DNA from: SZUA-152 sp964401355 | Lineage (GTDB): Bacteria > Pseudomonadota > Gammaproteobacteria > SZUA-152 | DNA length: 64,000 nt | Direction of reading: 5' to 3' | NCBI GenBank assembly: GCA_964401355.1 | Contig: CAYNYJ010000003.1 | Span: 8,296-72,295 of the forward strand | In this document: positions 1 through 9,467 of the stretch, one piece after another | Layout: each line of letters begins with the position of its first letter | Position numbering within the stretch: position 1 is the stretch's first letter | Made by a program: the position numbers and the translations under genes | Notes under the pieces: model-generated | The model's database searches: none | The model's input: only the letters and a program-made list of their open reading frames with translations | What the model was told of the DNA's origin: nothing

Positions 1-1
1 C

Positions 2-655
2 GCCATCAGCGTCGAGGCCGAACTCGACAAACTGCAAATGAATACACTGGAGGCGAATAAACGGATCATGGCAGACTGGCAAAAAATTCACCTGCAGCAC
101 CCCACGGTCGATCTGGATTATTCCGGCGAACTGGAAGACATCCAGGAAAGCCTGGATGCCATGCTGGGGTTATTCCTGTTCGGTGTTGGGCTGATTTATT
201 TAATCATCGGCACCCAGTTCAGAAGCTACTGGCAACCGCTGATGATCCTCGCCACCGTGCCCTTGGCGTTTACCGGTGTCACCTTCGGCTTGCTAGCCAC
301 CGGTAATCCGTTAAGTTTGTTCACCCTGTACGGCGTCGTGGCGCTGGTGGGCATTGCAGTCAACGCCGCCATCGTCATGATCGACGCCGCCAATCGACGC
401 TTAGCCGCTGGCATGAGCGTATTGCACGCCACCATTTATGCCGCACGCCGACGTGTAGTGCCGATTATCATCACCTCACTGACCACCATCGCCGGATTAT
501 TTTCGCTGGCCACCGGACTGGCCGGTGAATCCTTGATCTGGGGGCCCGTGGCCTCGGCCATCGTCTGGGGACTGGCTTTCTCCACGGTGTTGACACTTTT
601 TGTTATACCGCTGCTGTACCTCACGTTTATGCGAAAGTCTCATTCACAATATTAA
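2..655 (+). CDS. RND efflux pump inner-membrane protein, C-terminal part
   Basis: This is the last ~217 residues of a resistance-nodulation-division transporter; the reading frame is open to the window edge, so the start lies outside. The part seen holds a short piece of periplasmic porter domain and then five hydrophobic segments, the usual TM8-TM12 block of the family. The loop FRSYWQPL and the following small-residue helices resemble TM9-TM11 of AcrB-like and related pumps. RND pumps use the proton gradient to export drugs, solvents or metals through a trimer linked to a membrane-fusion protein and an outer-membrane channel. Those partners would be expected to the left. The substrate cannot be told from this fragment. 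Confidence 0.9.
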   Translation, partial: AISVEAELDKLQMNTLEANKRIMADWQKIHLQHPTVDLDYSGELEDIQESLDAMLGLFLFGVGLIYLIIGTQFRSYWQPLMILATVPLAFTGVTFGLLATGNPLSLFTLYGVVALVGIAVNAAIVMIDAANRRLAAGMSVLHATIYAARRRVVPIIITSLTTIAGLFSLATGLAGESLIWGPVASAIVWGLAFSTVLTLFVIPLLYLTFMRKSHSQY

Positions 656-712
656 GGAAGAGACTGGTAAACTACCTGCTCGCAGTCTTAAACAATACAG
701 CAGCCGTAAAAC

Positions 713-3616
713 ATGGTTATAAATATAAAGCACATTGTATTATTATTTTCGGTACTTGTCGGCACAGCCTCTAATTTCAGTTTTGCCGCCCTCACACAAG
801 ACCCATCGTTGAACTGGAAAACACTCTACACCGAGCATTTCGAGATCCACTTTCATGAAGGTGAAACGCCCTTGGCAAAACGAGTGGGCAACATTGCCGA
901 ATCGGTACACACCCGGCTCACCAGCAGCTTGAACTGGACACCACGTCAGCGCACGCAAATCATACTGACCGACCGTTTTGATTTTGCCAATGGCTCAGCT
1001 ACCCCCATCCCCCGCAACGAAATGCGTCTACTGGTCACGCCCCCTGCCAGCAACAGCGTGATCGCCGACCATGATGACTGGCTGGAGTTGCTCATCATTC
1101 ATGAATACACCCATATTCTGCATCTCGACAAAGTCAGTGGCCTGCCCGCTATGCTGCGCACACTGTTTGGCCGCAACCTGCTGCTGTTTCCTAACCTGTT
1201 GCAGCCTCCCTGGCTCATCGAGGGTCTGGCGACCTACCAGGAAACGAATACAAAAACGGGCATCGGCCGCGGACAAAGCAGGCAGTTTCGCGGCCTGATG
1301 CGACAGGAAGTCGTCTCCGGCATCAAACCCCTGCACCAGGTCAACCAGCCATTAACCAGCTGGCCACTGAACACCGTGCGTTATCTCTACGGCGTGTATT
1401 TTTATCAGTTTATGGCAGAACGTTACGGCGCAGATAAAATCACCGAACTGGTGGAACAATACAGCAACAACCTGCTGCCCTTCGCCATTAACCGCAACAG
1501 CAAGCGTGTTCTGGGCAAAAACATGACGGATCTGTGGCAGGAATTTAACGATTATTTAAAGAAAGAATTTTCTCCTGAGATTAAACGCATTCAGGACGCC
1601 GGTGAAGTTTCGGGTCAACAACTGACACACACGGGTTATTTCACACGCTCACCGCAGCTGGCCGCCAATGGCGATATTTACTACCTGCAAAATGACCTGC
1701 AATCCGAGCCACGGCTTATGGTGCTCCGGCACCAAAACACTCAGACAGAAATCCTTGCCGAGGTACGTGGAAGCCGTTTTGATTTGCATCCCACTGCCGG
1801 CATCGTGGGTGCAGAAATCAACGCCATCAACACCACCAACCTGTTTTCAGACCTTTATCACATCGACCTCAGCACGGGTAACAAAACGGCATTGACCCAA
1901 GGTGCACGTTACCTGTACGCGACCTGGAGCCCGGATGGCCAGGAAATTATCGCGGTACACAATCAGCTGGGGCAACATGCCCTGCATCGACTGGATGCCC
2001 ACGGCACTAAAATGGAAACCCTCTGGCAGGGTACGGACTTCACGGCTATTAGCGCCATTGACTGGTCTCCCGATGGCCGCACACTGATAATGTCGGTGTG
2101 GCGCCCCGCAAGCCTGTGGAACCTCGAGCGCTTTGATATTCATAGCCGCCAATGGACGCGACTCAGCCACAGCGAAAATATCGAAACCAGCCCACGTTTT
2201 AACAGCAACGGAACCGCCATTATTTTCAGCGCCGACTATGACGGCGTATTTAATATTTACCGGCAAACACTGGACAGTGGCAAGCTGGAAAAAATCACCC
2301 ACCTCATCGGTGAAGCCCGTTCCCCGGCACTCCGCCGCACGGCATCTGGCGAGCAACTGGTTTACATCGGCCTGGGTGAAAACGGATACGACCTGTTTCA
2401 AATTCCACACATCAAACCACTTGTCGTCCTGAAAACTTTTGATGCGGCGGCAGCCACCAAACCAAATATCCAACCACACATTGAGGCTCATGCCCAGCAA
2501 CAGCCCGACACGCAAGCGAGCATCATTGAGCCATACAATGCCTTGTCACGCATCACACCCACCTCCTGGTTTCCCTACTTCCAGTTTGATGATGTGCGCA
2601 GTGAAATCGGCCTCACCACCTTCGGCGCCGACCCACTGCGGCGACATTCTTACAATGCCTTGCTGGGATATGATACCGACCAACAATGGTTCGCCGGGCG
2701 CTTCAATTATATTTATGACCGCTGGAACCCCACCCTTAAATTTTCCTTTCATCGACAAATACTGGCCTTTTTGGACAACAGCAGAGAAGTGCAGCGTTAC
2801 CGAAATTCAGACACTCTTTCCGCAGAAGCCGTCTGGCCTTTTTTTCGTTATGAGCAACAGTGGTTATTACATGCCGGGCTGATCAACGAATCGGAATCTG
2901 ATAAAAGAATCCTTTCCAGCTTTGGCCCGCTACAAACTTTTTATGATCGCATTACCGGGCTCGCCGTGAGTTACAACTCAGCCCGCCGCTATACGCGCTC
3001 CATCAGCCCCAGTTACGGCCGACAATTTCGATTGATAGCGGAAGACAATGAGATTCTTGACAGTGATTTTAGCGGCCAGGTCTACACCCTCGACTGGCGG
3101 GAGCTGATCGATCTGCCCGGGCAACACGTCTTCGCCGCTCGCACCGTTGTCGGTTGGGGGACGGACAGTCCACGCGCATTCCGCCTCGGCGGCACCTTGG
3201 AGACCAGCGTACCGCCTTCGCCACAAGCTGCCGCTCGCGCAGTCACCCAGAATATTTTCGGCCAACGTCGTTACCCATTACACGGTTATAAAGAAGGCCG
3301 TGCCGATTTGCGCGGCCGGCGCATGGTACTGATCGAAGCGGAATGGCGTTTCCCCATTGCATTGATTGAACGTGGCTTCATGGCACCACCCATCGGTCTG
3401 CATCAAATCCACGGCAAACTGCGTTACAACTGGGGGGAAAGCTGGAATCAAAACGACATATTACCGGTACTGCGCCGCGGTGCCGGTATCGAAATCACCG
3501 CCGAACTGGTAATCGGATACGGGTTGCCCATGAACCTGCGCATTGGTTACGCCCAGGGTTTTGATCAAGGCGGTGAAGAGCAAGCTTATATCGAAGCCCG
3601 CATACCCTTCATTTAA
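713..3616 (+). CDS. Secreted gluzincin-type metallopeptidase with TolB-like propeller and beta-barrel-like C-terminus
   Basis: A 967-residue protein with a signal peptide (about residues 1-25). HEYTH at residues 130-134 and the downstream Glu of WLIEGLATYQE (about 170) form a gluzincin zinc site (HEXXH plus Glu). The middle (about 300-570) carries repeated blades such as YATWSPDG, IDWSPDG and SPRFNSNG, typical of a TolB/WD40-like propeller. The last ~300 residues are rich in alternating aromatic and polar strands and end in a beta-signal-like IEARIPFI, as in outer-membrane surface-antigen barrels. I infer an outer-membrane-anchored periplasmic or surface protease; the substrate is unknown. 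It starts 57 bases after the RND gene, so co-transcription is possible. The stop codon falls inside a terminal inverted repeat of a small element. Confidence 0.85.
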   Translation: MVINIKHIVLLFSVLVGTASNFSFAALTQDPSLNWKTLYTEHFEIHFHEGETPLAKRVGNIAESVHTRLTSSLNWTPRQRTQIILTDRFDFANGSATPIPRNEMRLLVTPPASNSVIADHDDWLELLIIHEYTHILHLDKVSGLPAMLRTLFGRNLLLFPNLLQPPWLIEGLATYQETNTKTGIGRGQSRQFRGLMRQEVVSGIKPLHQVNQPLTSWPLNTVRYLYGVYFYQFMAERYGADKITELVEQYSNNLLPFAINRNSKRVLGKNMTDLWQEFNDYLKKEFSPEIKRIQDAGEVSGQQLTHTGYFTRSPQLAANGDIYYLQNDLQSEPRLMVLRHQNTQTEILAEVRGSRFDLHPTAGIVGAEINAINTTNLFSDLYHIDLSTGNKTALTQGARYLYATWSPDGQEIIAVHNQLGQHALHRLDAHGTKMETLWQGTDFTAISAIDWSPDGRTLIMSVWRPASLWNLERFDIHSRQWTRLSHSENIETSPRFNSNGTAIIFSADYDGVFNIYRQTLDSGKLEKITHLIGEARSPALRRTASGEQLVYIGLGENGYDLFQIPHIKPLVVLKTFDAAAATKPNIQPHIEAHAQQQPDTQASIIEPYNALSRITPTSWFPYFQFDDVRSEIGLTTFGADPLRRHSYNALLGYDTDQQWFAGRFNYIYDRWNPTLKFSFHRQILAFLDNSREVQRYRNSDTLSAEAVWPFFRYEQQWLLHAGLINESESDKRILSSFGPLQTFYDRITGLAVSYNSARRYTRSISPSYGRQFRLIAEDNEILDSDFSGQVYTLDWRELIDLPGQHVFAARTVVGWGTDSPRAFRLGGTLETSVPPSPQAAARAVTQNIFGQRRYPLHGYKEGRADLRGRRMVLIEAEWRFPIALIERGFMAPPIGLHQIHGKLRYNWGESWNQNDILPVLRRGAGIEITAELVIGYGLPMNLRIGYAQGFDQGGEEQAYIEARIPFI

Positions 3617-3760
3617 GGAACCTCTGATTTATTCTGGACGAAGTAGGTTGTGATCTGAAATGTTCAGATTCACCACCAAAAGTAGGCGCTTTAGGCGACG
3701 CAGAAGCTGGATATTTCAGGCACAAGGTACGAGTTCATGAATAGATCAGAGATTCCTTAA
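3613..3760. repeat. MITE-like element with 20-bp terminal inverted repeats
   Basis: The left end TTAAGGAACCTCTGATTTAT (3613-3632) and the right end at 3741-3760 are inverted copies agreeing at 18 of 20 positions. The 148-bp unit carries no gene and lies between two convergent genes; its left end supplies the stop codon of the metallopeptidase. A shorter hairpin with the same ends is at 23185-23251. The ends resemble small non-autonomous insertion elements; the transposase family is not identified. Confidence 0.65.
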
Positions 3761-3767
3761 AACGGCA

Positions 3768-4247
3768 TCAGGTCGAGGCTTTTGTACAACCACTGAGGCG
3801 TAATTGAGGCGGATTAAAACTGAAGGTGAAATCACCGGCCTTGCGTAAGGCGTTCAAACCCAGAATATGGCGGGTATTGCCGGGAAATACCGCGGCCTCC
3901 ACAGCGTGCAGTACACAGTCTGCCCCCAGCCGTACATAGGCAATCCGGTAAACCGGATAAACGTTGCGCTGACCGTTGGCCAATATCCCGGTCAGTGGTT
4001 TGACGTAAGTCACTTCCCCTTTTTCACGCAAGATGGCCAGGGTGTGTTGGTTGATGGTCATGTAGCCGGAGCCGGTATCGAGCATAAACTCTGTCACAGC
4101 CAAACCGCGAATACTGCCCTTAATGTAAAAGGTATTGGCGCTCTTATCGTGCATGGGAATGGGCTCTGCCAGCAACATCTGTATCGGCGCAAGCATCAAC
4201 AGCACTTGGCCTTTATTTCTTACCCCGTTTAACGTCCAGACCGACAA
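3768..4247 (-). CDS. Retropepsin-like aspartic protease (clan AA)
   Basis: Residues 57-61 read DTGSG, the active-site motif of retropepsin-like aspartic proteases, preceded by a hydrophobic strand (EFML). The later ILGLNAL matches the second conserved strand (ILGM-type) of the bacterial single-domain family; such proteins are about 120-170 residues and work as dimers. The N-terminus has a hydrophobic run that could be a membrane anchor or signal. The start is uncertain: the longest form begins with TTG at 4247, while GTG (4205) or ATG (4196) are also possible, and no strong ribosome site decides it. It follows ptsP by 66 bases on the same strand and may be read with it. Its substrate is unknown. 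Confidence 0.75.
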   Translation of the reverse strand: MSVWTLNGVRNKGQVLLMLAPIQMLLAEPIPMHDKSANTFYIKGSIRGLAVTEFMLDTGSGYMTINQHTLAILREKGEVTYVKPLTGILANGQRNVYPVYRIAYVRLGADCVLHAVEAAVFPGNTRHILGLNALRKAGDFTFSFNPPQLRLSGCTKAST

Positions 4248-4313
4248 TTCTTTGAATGAAAAGTCGTGTTTTACCCAGCAAATCCCGAGATTACCCAGCA
4301 GGCTTGCAAACCT

Positions 4314-6587
4314 TCAGCGGCCCGCGCGCACCAGCCCCCCCAAACCCGCATCTTCCAACGCTGCGTTAAGGAAATTACGAATCAAGTGTGCATACTCAAA
4401 GGTCAGCGCCTCTTTCAATAACATCTGCGCCTTACGTTGGCTAAAGGTACGAATCACCCATTTCACACGCGGCAAATTTGCGGCACTCATGCTGAGGTTG
4501 TCGATGCCCATACCCAATAAAAGAATCGCGGCGGCCGGATCACCTGCCATTTCTCCACACACGCCAACGGTCGTTTTTTCTTCCTTGGCACCGTCCACAA
4601 TTTGTTGCAAAGCACGCAACACAGCAGGGTGTAATGAATCATATAAATTGGCAACGCGGGCATTGTTACGATCGACCGCTAATAAATATTGTGTCAGATC
4701 ATTGGTACCCACGGAAATAAAGTTAACGCGACGCGCCAACTCACGAACCTGATACACCGCAGAAGGCACTTCTATCATCACCCCAACATGCGGCATGCTG
4801 ATACTAACACCACTGTCAATCAGTTCGTGATATGCGCGCCGCAACAATCGCAAGGCATCGTCCACTTCGGCAACGTTGTTGATCATCGGGAACAATATAT
4901 TCATATTATTCAGGCCGACACTGGCGCGTAGCATGGCGCGCAATTGCAGCATAAAAATTTCCGGGTGGTCAAGACTGATGCGTATGCCGCGCCAGCCCAG
5001 AAACGGATTATCTTCCTCAATAGGAAAATACGGAAGGGTTTTATCGCCGCCGATATCCAGTGTGCGCAGCGTCACGGGCGCGGGCGCAAATGACTTCAGC
5101 ACCTGCCGGTAAATTTGCGTCTGTTCATCTTCACCCGGAAAACAGTCACGCATCATAAACGGAAATTCAGTGCGGTACAGGCCCACGCCCTCTGCACCAC
5201 TTTTGCGTGATGGCGTTACGTCAGCCAACAGACCACTGTTAATGTAAAGAGGAATGCCGACATTATCCGGCGTTATTGCCGGCAGATCACGCAGTTCCCG
5301 TAATTCCTTAAACAGCTCGGCCTCTTCCCGCAATAAATGTTTGAACTCTTCACGAATAGTGCGAGAGGGATTGACGAACACACGTCCGGTGTATCCGTCG
5401 ACAATAATACTGCGCCCATCCATTCGGCTCACCGGCAAATCATCCACGCCCATCACCGCAGACACGCCCATGGCGCGCGCCAGTATCGCCACATGCGAAG
5501 TTTGTGAGCCACGTTTGGAAACCACCCCAACCAATCGTTTGATCGGGACTTCAGCCAACATGGATGCGGTAATTTCATCACCGACCAGCACTGTCCGGAT
5601 CGGAAATTTTTTCGGTTTTTGCGGTTCTTTGGAACGCAATTTTTCCAGAATTCGTCGCCCAAGATCACGCACATCGTCGGCACGCTCACGCAAATATGCA
5701 TCTTCCATCGCATCGAAGGCATGTATGTGTTCGAGTATGGTTTCGCGCAGCGCACCAGAAGCCCAATTGCCCTTTTTGATACGGCGAATCACTTCACCGG
5801 TAATCGCATCGCCTTCGAGCATTAACAGATAAGCATCAAACAGTGCGCGATCTTCCACCGGCAGCACTTCTTTCATGCGCTCTAACATAGATTGGATGTC
5901 TTTGCGCACGTCAGCAACCGCTGTTTTGAACAAGCTTATTTCCTGCTTAACATCACCTGCGGAGCGATCCGGAATCGCCTCCAGATTCGCCAGGGCATAA
6001 TTCACTACTGCGGTGCCTATCGCCACACCGGGCGCTCCGGGCTGCCCGTTTAAAGGGGCGACGTCCCGCGCTCCGCGTCTATTATTATTCAATCCGTTGA
6101 TGCCGCCACTGACTTCTGCATGCGCAATGGCACCGGCCAACTGCGCGGCAATAGTCACCAGAAAAGTAACTTTATCTTCACTAAAATGCACCTTGGAAAG
6201 ACGCTGCACCACTAACACCCCTTGCAGCTGTCGATGGTGAATAATCGGCACCCCCAGAAAAGCGTGATAACGCTCCTCACCGGACTCGGGAAAATATTGA
6301 TAGCGCGGATGGGTGGGTGCTTCGGCCAGGTTCACCGGCTCTTTCCGCTCACCAACCAGACCAATGAGCCCTTGGTCGACCTTCAGGCGCACCATGCCCA
6401 CCGCCTCGTTATTCAGGCCATCCGTTGCCATCAACACATTTTCACAATGCACTTTATCGGTCAGGTAGATGGAACACACGTCTACTTCCATCGCCTTTTT
6501 TACACGCAGCACAATGACGTCCAACGCCTGATCAAGATCCTTGGCGGCGGTGACTTCCTGCACGATGCGCCGCAGCGTATTCAGCAT
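4314..6587 (-). CDS. ptsP: PEP-protein phosphotransferase PtsP (enzyme I-Ntr)
   Basis: A 757-residue protein with the full EI-Ntr layout. A GAF domain covers about residues 1-155. The enzyme I N-terminal domain holds the phospho-acceptor His365 in GSQTSHVAILARAMGV. The PEP-binding TIM barrel carries TLDIGGDKTLPY and FISVGTNDLTQY, and a late CGEMAGDP supplies the catalytic Cys. It autophosphorylates from PEP and passes the phosphate to NPr (PtsO) and then EIIA-Ntr, linking nitrogen and carbon state to potassium transport and other regulation. The GAF domain is the sensory part, shown in E. coli to bind glutamine. Upstream on the same strand is rppH, the common gammaproteobacterial order. The length is normal and all key residues are present. 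Confidence 0.97.
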   Translation of the reverse strand: MLNTLRRIVQEVTAAKDLDQALDVIVLRVKKAMEVDVCSIYLTDKVHCENVLMATDGLNNEAVGMVRLKVDQGLIGLVGERKEPVNLAEAPTHPRYQYFPESGEERYHAFLGVPIIHHRQLQGVLVVQRLSKVHFSEDKVTFLVTIAAQLAGAIAHAEVSGGINGLNNNRRGARDVAPLNGQPGAPGVAIGTAVVNYALANLEAIPDRSAGDVKQEISLFKTAVADVRKDIQSMLERMKEVLPVEDRALFDAYLLMLEGDAITGEVIRRIKKGNWASGALRETILEHIHAFDAMEDAYLRERADDVRDLGRRILEKLRSKEPQKPKKFPIRTVLVGDEITASMLAEVPIKRLVGVVSKRGSQTSHVAILARAMGVSAVMGVDDLPVSRMDGRSIIVDGYTGRVFVNPSRTIREEFKHLLREEAELFKELRELRDLPAITPDNVGIPLYINSGLLADVTPSRKSGAEGVGLYRTEFPFMMRDCFPGEDEQTQIYRQVLKSFAPAPVTLRTLDIGGDKTLPYFPIEEDNPFLGWRGIRISLDHPEIFMLQLRAMLRASVGLNNMNILFPMINNVAEVDDALRLLRRAYHELIDSGVSISMPHVGVMIEVPSAVYQVRELARRVNFISVGTNDLTQYLLAVDRNNARVANLYDSLHPAVLRALQQIVDGAKEEKTTVGVCGEMAGDPAAAILLLGMGIDNLSMSAANLPRVKWVIRTFSQRKAQMLLKEALTFEYAHLIRNFLNAALEDAGLGGLVRAGR

Positions 6588-6786
6588 GTATTATCCCTTG
6601 TTGTCATCAATAAATGGTGCTAGAAACGATGGCGCTGCAAACAACATCCGACAACGCTAAAACCAAAAATGGCGCATCAACCAAGCCCCGAACTCACTGA
6701 GTGAAGTTTTACCCCATGTCCCCAGCCACAATGAACGCCACAAGCTTAGCTTAACCTGCAGAGTGGGCGATGCCCGCAGCCAACGA
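6588..6786. other. rppH-ptsP intergenic stretch
   Basis: About 200 bases between two minus-strand genes. I see no convincing gene, terminator or repeat. It may hold a ptsP promoter, but no clear -35/-10 pair stands out. Confidence 0.4.
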
Positions 6787-7320
6787 CTAGCGCTCGCCGG
6801 TTTGATAAGATGCTGTTTGCCGCTCAATGGGCCTGGACGCATCCAGCATTGCATCCAGTAATGGCTGCAATTCTTGCAAGGCACTGTGATACACATCCCG
6901 TTTGAATGACACCACCCCTTGCAGCGGGTACCAGTAGTCCACCCAACGCCAACCATCAAATTCGGGCTGATCACCGGCATCCAGCTGAACTTCGTCATCG
7001 TTGACTATCAGCCGTAACAGGTACCACACCTGCTTCTGGCCAATGCACAGGGGCGTGGTTCCGTACCGCAGATAACGTTTGGGCAGATCGTATCGCAGCC
7101 AGTCCTGCGTCGAACCCAGCAACTCGACCTGGCTGGAGGTCAAACCAATTTCTTCGTGCAACTCCCGAAACAGGGCCTCCTTACGGGTCTCATGCGGCAG
7201 GATGCCGCCCTGGGGAAACTGCCAGGCATCTTGGCCAATACGACGCGCCCACAGCAACCGGCCCTGTGAATTACACAGGATCATACCCACATTTGCTCGG
7301 TATCCCTCAGCATCAATCAT
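6787..7320 (-). CDS. rppH: RNA pyrophosphohydrolase RppH
   Basis: A 177-residue Nudix hydrolase. The Nudix box lies at residues 38-60 with the GX5EX7REUXEEXGU pattern (E53, E56 and E57 in HEE context bind the metal). The opening MIDAEGYRANVG is nearly the same as E. coli RppH, which fixes the start. RppH removes pyrophosphate from the 5' end of mRNA and so starts RNase E-dependent decay. The Trp-rich motif WVDYWYPL near residue 126 is also typical of the family. It lies 199 bases upstream of ptsP in the order rppH-ptsP, and is divergent from the HAD phosphatase gene. The C-terminal ~25 residues are polar and probably disordered. Confidence 0.96.
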   Translation of the reverse strand: MIDAEGYRANVGMILCNSQGRLLWARRIGQDAWQFPQGGILPHETRKEALFRELHEEIGLTSSQVELLGSTQDWLRYDLPKRYLRYGTTPLCIGQKQVWYLLRLIVNDDEVQLDAGDQPEFDGWRWVDYWYPLQGVVSFKRDVYHSALQELQPLLDAMLDASRPIERQTASYQTGER

Positions 7321-7541
7321 AGTTCAAACTTAACCCAATCCTTAATCAAGCCTTGATTCAACTCTTAGCTCAACCACAGTTCAATCAAAGACTTATCGTA
7401 AAAAATTGCCTTGATTGTTCCACATTCGCCGCTCACCACGCAAGCGACGCCTGTTTCCCGCAAAGAAGCGCATTGGTTATGATGGCGTTCTGTTATCGTT
7501 CACAGCGTAATGCACACAACCCCATTCAAGAGATTCACATC

Positions 7542-8225
7542 ATGAGCCTGGCCATTTTTGATCTGGACAACACCCTGCTAGGGGACGACAGCGACTACCT
7601 GTGGGGCCAGTTTTTAGTGCAACAGGGCCTGGTGGACGGTGATTTTTACATGCGGGAAAACCAGCGGTTTTACCAGGATTACAAAACCGGCAATCTGGAT
7701 ATCCTCGAATTTCTAGCCTTCAGTCTGAAACCGCTCAGTGAGCATCCCCGTGAAAAACTCGACAATCTGCACCGGCAATTCATGCAAGAGGTGATCGGCC
7801 CAGTGATGCTGCCCGCAGCCCAATTATTACTGGAAAAACACCGTACCCAGGGGGATACCTTGCTGATTATCACCGCCACCAACCGTTTCATCACGGGACC
7901 GATTGCTACGGCGCTGGAAGTGGAAAATCTTATCGCCACCGAACCGGAGATCATTGACGGCCGCTACACCGGTCGGGTCGACGGCACGCCCTGTTTTCAA
8001 TCGGGAAAGGTGCAGCGGCTCGAAACTTGGCTCAACGCCCACCAGCAAAACCTCACCAACAGCTGTTTTTACAGTGATTCACACAACGACCTGCCACTAC
8101 TGGAACTCGTCACCCGGCCGGTCGCCGTGGATCCGGACGACACCCTCGCCGACCACGCCAACAGCAAGGGCTGGCCGATTATCAGTCTCAGGGGCAATGA
8201 CAAACAGCTGGCCACAAGGGACTAA
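7542..8225 (+). CDS. HAD-family phosphatase (SerB-like, HAD-IB)
   Basis: The 227-residue protein starts MSLAIFDLDNTLLGD; DLDNT at residues 7-11 is HAD motif I with the nucleophile Asp7 and acid Asp9. Motif II is in LLIITAT, and motif III/IV in FYSDSHNDLPLLE, where the two Asp residues hold magnesium. A four-helix cap between motifs I and II is of the C1 type seen in phosphoserine-phosphatase-like HAD-IB enzymes. A longer in-frame start exists at 7353 but adds non-conserved sequence, so ATG 7542 is preferred. The gene is divergent from rppH, as for the HAD gene beside rppH-ptsP in Pseudomonas. The true substrate is not known. The stop codon touches the end of the convergent parA-like gene with no gap. 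Confidence 0.88.
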   Translation: MSLAIFDLDNTLLGDDSDYLWGQFLVQQGLVDGDFYMRENQRFYQDYKTGNLDILEFLAFSLKPLSEHPREKLDNLHRQFMQEVIGPVMLPAAQLLLEKHRTQGDTLLIITATNRFITGPIATALEVENLIATEPEIIDGRYTGRVDGTPCFQSGKVQRLETWLNAHQQNLTNSCFYSDSHNDLPLLELVTRPVAVDPDDTLADHANSKGWPIISLRGNDKQLATRD

Positions 8226-8942
8226 TCACTTAGCTGCCCCAATCGGCACCACACCAGCTAGTTGAACCGAGGCCTGCCGCCCGGTTTGAGCGTCTTCAAA
8301 CGTATCCAGCCATTCTACCAATGGCGCCCAACGCGCACGATCTGATACCGTCCGGCTTTTTTCCAACTCATGCACCCCCAAACCCTGTTCAGAGGCACGA
8401 ATATAATTCTGACTATCGCGCAAGATGGCCACCAACGGCAATTTGAGGGTGGAGAGAAAACGTTCCAAATCTTGGAACGCCAAGGTGTTTTCCCTCACCC
8501 GGTTGGCTACCACGGCGAGCCGCACACCGCTGCTGCGAATCTTGCCCACCAGCAATAAATCCTGAATAAAATGCGCCGCAGCGTGGATATCGATGGGCGA
8601 TGGCAATACCGGCACCAAAATGGTGTCAACGCGTTGCACGTATTCCACCAGCCCCAAGCCCGAAACACCTGCGGGCACATCCATGATCACCCGTTCCGCC
8701 TCCATGGGCAGGCGCATCTGAAAAGCGCGAGTCACGTCACGGCGGCGCTGAAAAGCGGCAATACCGTGAATCGCCGGGCGCTCAGCATCACGCAGACTCA
8801 ACCAACGCATACTGGAACCCTGCGGATCATAGTCCAGCAGCGCCGTAACGCGTCCCTGATCCGCATAATAGCTAGCCAAATTGGTGGCCAATGTGGTTTT
8901 GCCACAGCCACCCTTGGCGTTGAGTACCAAAATACGATGCAT
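8226..8942 (-). CDS. ParA-family (MinD/ParA-like) ATPase
   Basis: A 238-residue P-loop ATPase. The deviant Walker A KGGCGKTT lies at residues 10-17 with the signature Lys10. LLDYDPQGSSMRW is the Walker A' region (DxDPQG) typical of ParA, and VIMDVPAGVSG is the switch II region. ParA ATPases position DNA, chemoreceptors, polar proteins or flagella by ATP-dependent dimer and gradient formation. No parB partner lies beside it, so this is an orphan ParA whose cargo is unknown. It converges on the HAD gene with no bases between the two stop codons. Downstream on the other side begin two small genes with a possible flagellar-type promoter, a weak hint of a link to surface structures. Confidence 0.88.
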   Translation of the reverse strand: MHRILVLNAKGGCGKTTLATNLASYYADQGRVTALLDYDPQGSSMRWLSLRDAERPAIHGIAAFQRRRDVTRAFQMRLPMEAERVIMDVPAGVSGLGLVEYVQRVDTILVPVLPSPIDIHAAAHFIQDLLLVGKIRSSGVRLAVVANRVRENTLAFQDLERFLSTLKLPLVAILRDSQNYIRASEQGLGVHELEKSRTVSDRARWAPLVEWLDTFEDAQTGRQASVQLAGVVPIGAAK

Positions 8943-9056
8943 ACCTATTTATACGACATATCGCTGGTCAAAACCTGATAACTCCTTCTCAAAACCAACC
9001 GAGGCCACACAGAGCCAAAATCAGTCCCTGTGCCGGTGGTACCGTCCAAAATACGC

Positions 9057-9083
9057 TAAAGTCGGTCGGTGACTGTACGATAC
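9057..9083 (+). promoter_or_regulatory. Possible sigma-28 (FliA)-type promoter
   Basis: TAAAGTCG (9057-9064), an 11-base spacer and TACGATAC (9076-9083) match the FliA pattern TAAAGTTT-N11-GCCGATAA at 6 of 8 and 5 of 8 positions with the exact spacing. It lies about 105 bases upstream of the small gene at 9189. A match of this quality can arise by chance. Confidence 0.3.
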
Positions 9084-9188
9084 AGACAATACCGTCCTTT
9101 ACGTTTTTTCAGCCCTGGCTGATTAGAACGGAAAGAAGCTCGATAACCCACATACAACGTTAATCTGAGAGAATATGAGACAGATATC

Positions 9189-9434
9189 ATGAGCATCCCT
9201 GCCCTGAACGCCGGTATTAACGGGATCAATCAAGGCCTTCACAATTTGCGTCGTGATGCCGCCGCGGTTGCGCAGGCCGTTCGTGGCGACTCTAGTGCAA
9301 CGACTGGCCCAGGCACAGACGTCACTTCAGCATTGGTCAATATGAAGCTGAACAGCTTGCAGGTTCAAGCCTCCGCCAAAGTCGTTGAAACCGTACACGA
9401 ACTGCTCGGCAGCCTGTTAGACGTTACTGCCTGA
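9189..9434 (+). CDS. Small protein with flagellar-rod-like C-terminal motif
   Basis: An 81-residue protein with no signal peptide or membrane segment. The C-terminal half, VNMKLNSLQVQASAKVVETV followed by HELLGSLLDV, resembles the C-terminal helix of flagellar rod and hook proteins (FlgC/FlgE type), where a Q-x-x-A-x-A-K-V pattern precedes a final hydrophobic turn. It is too short to be any of those and lacks their N-terminal motif, so the function is open. It lies 33 bases upstream of the SprA-related protease gene on the same strand, and the two are probably co-transcribed. A FliA-like promoter may lie upstream. No nearby flagellar genes support the link. Confidence 0.6.
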   Translation: MSIPALNAGINGINQGLHNLRRDAAAVAQAVRGDSSATTGPGTDVTSALVNMKLNSLQVQASAKVVETVHELLGSLLDVTA

Positions 9435-9467
9435 AGCGCTTTCACCCCCCCAAGCGCGCACAACACC

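Noticed and set aside
7353..7541. N-terminal extension of the HAD gene
   Set aside because: The extra 63 residues are not conserved in character and HAD motif I should be near the N-terminus.
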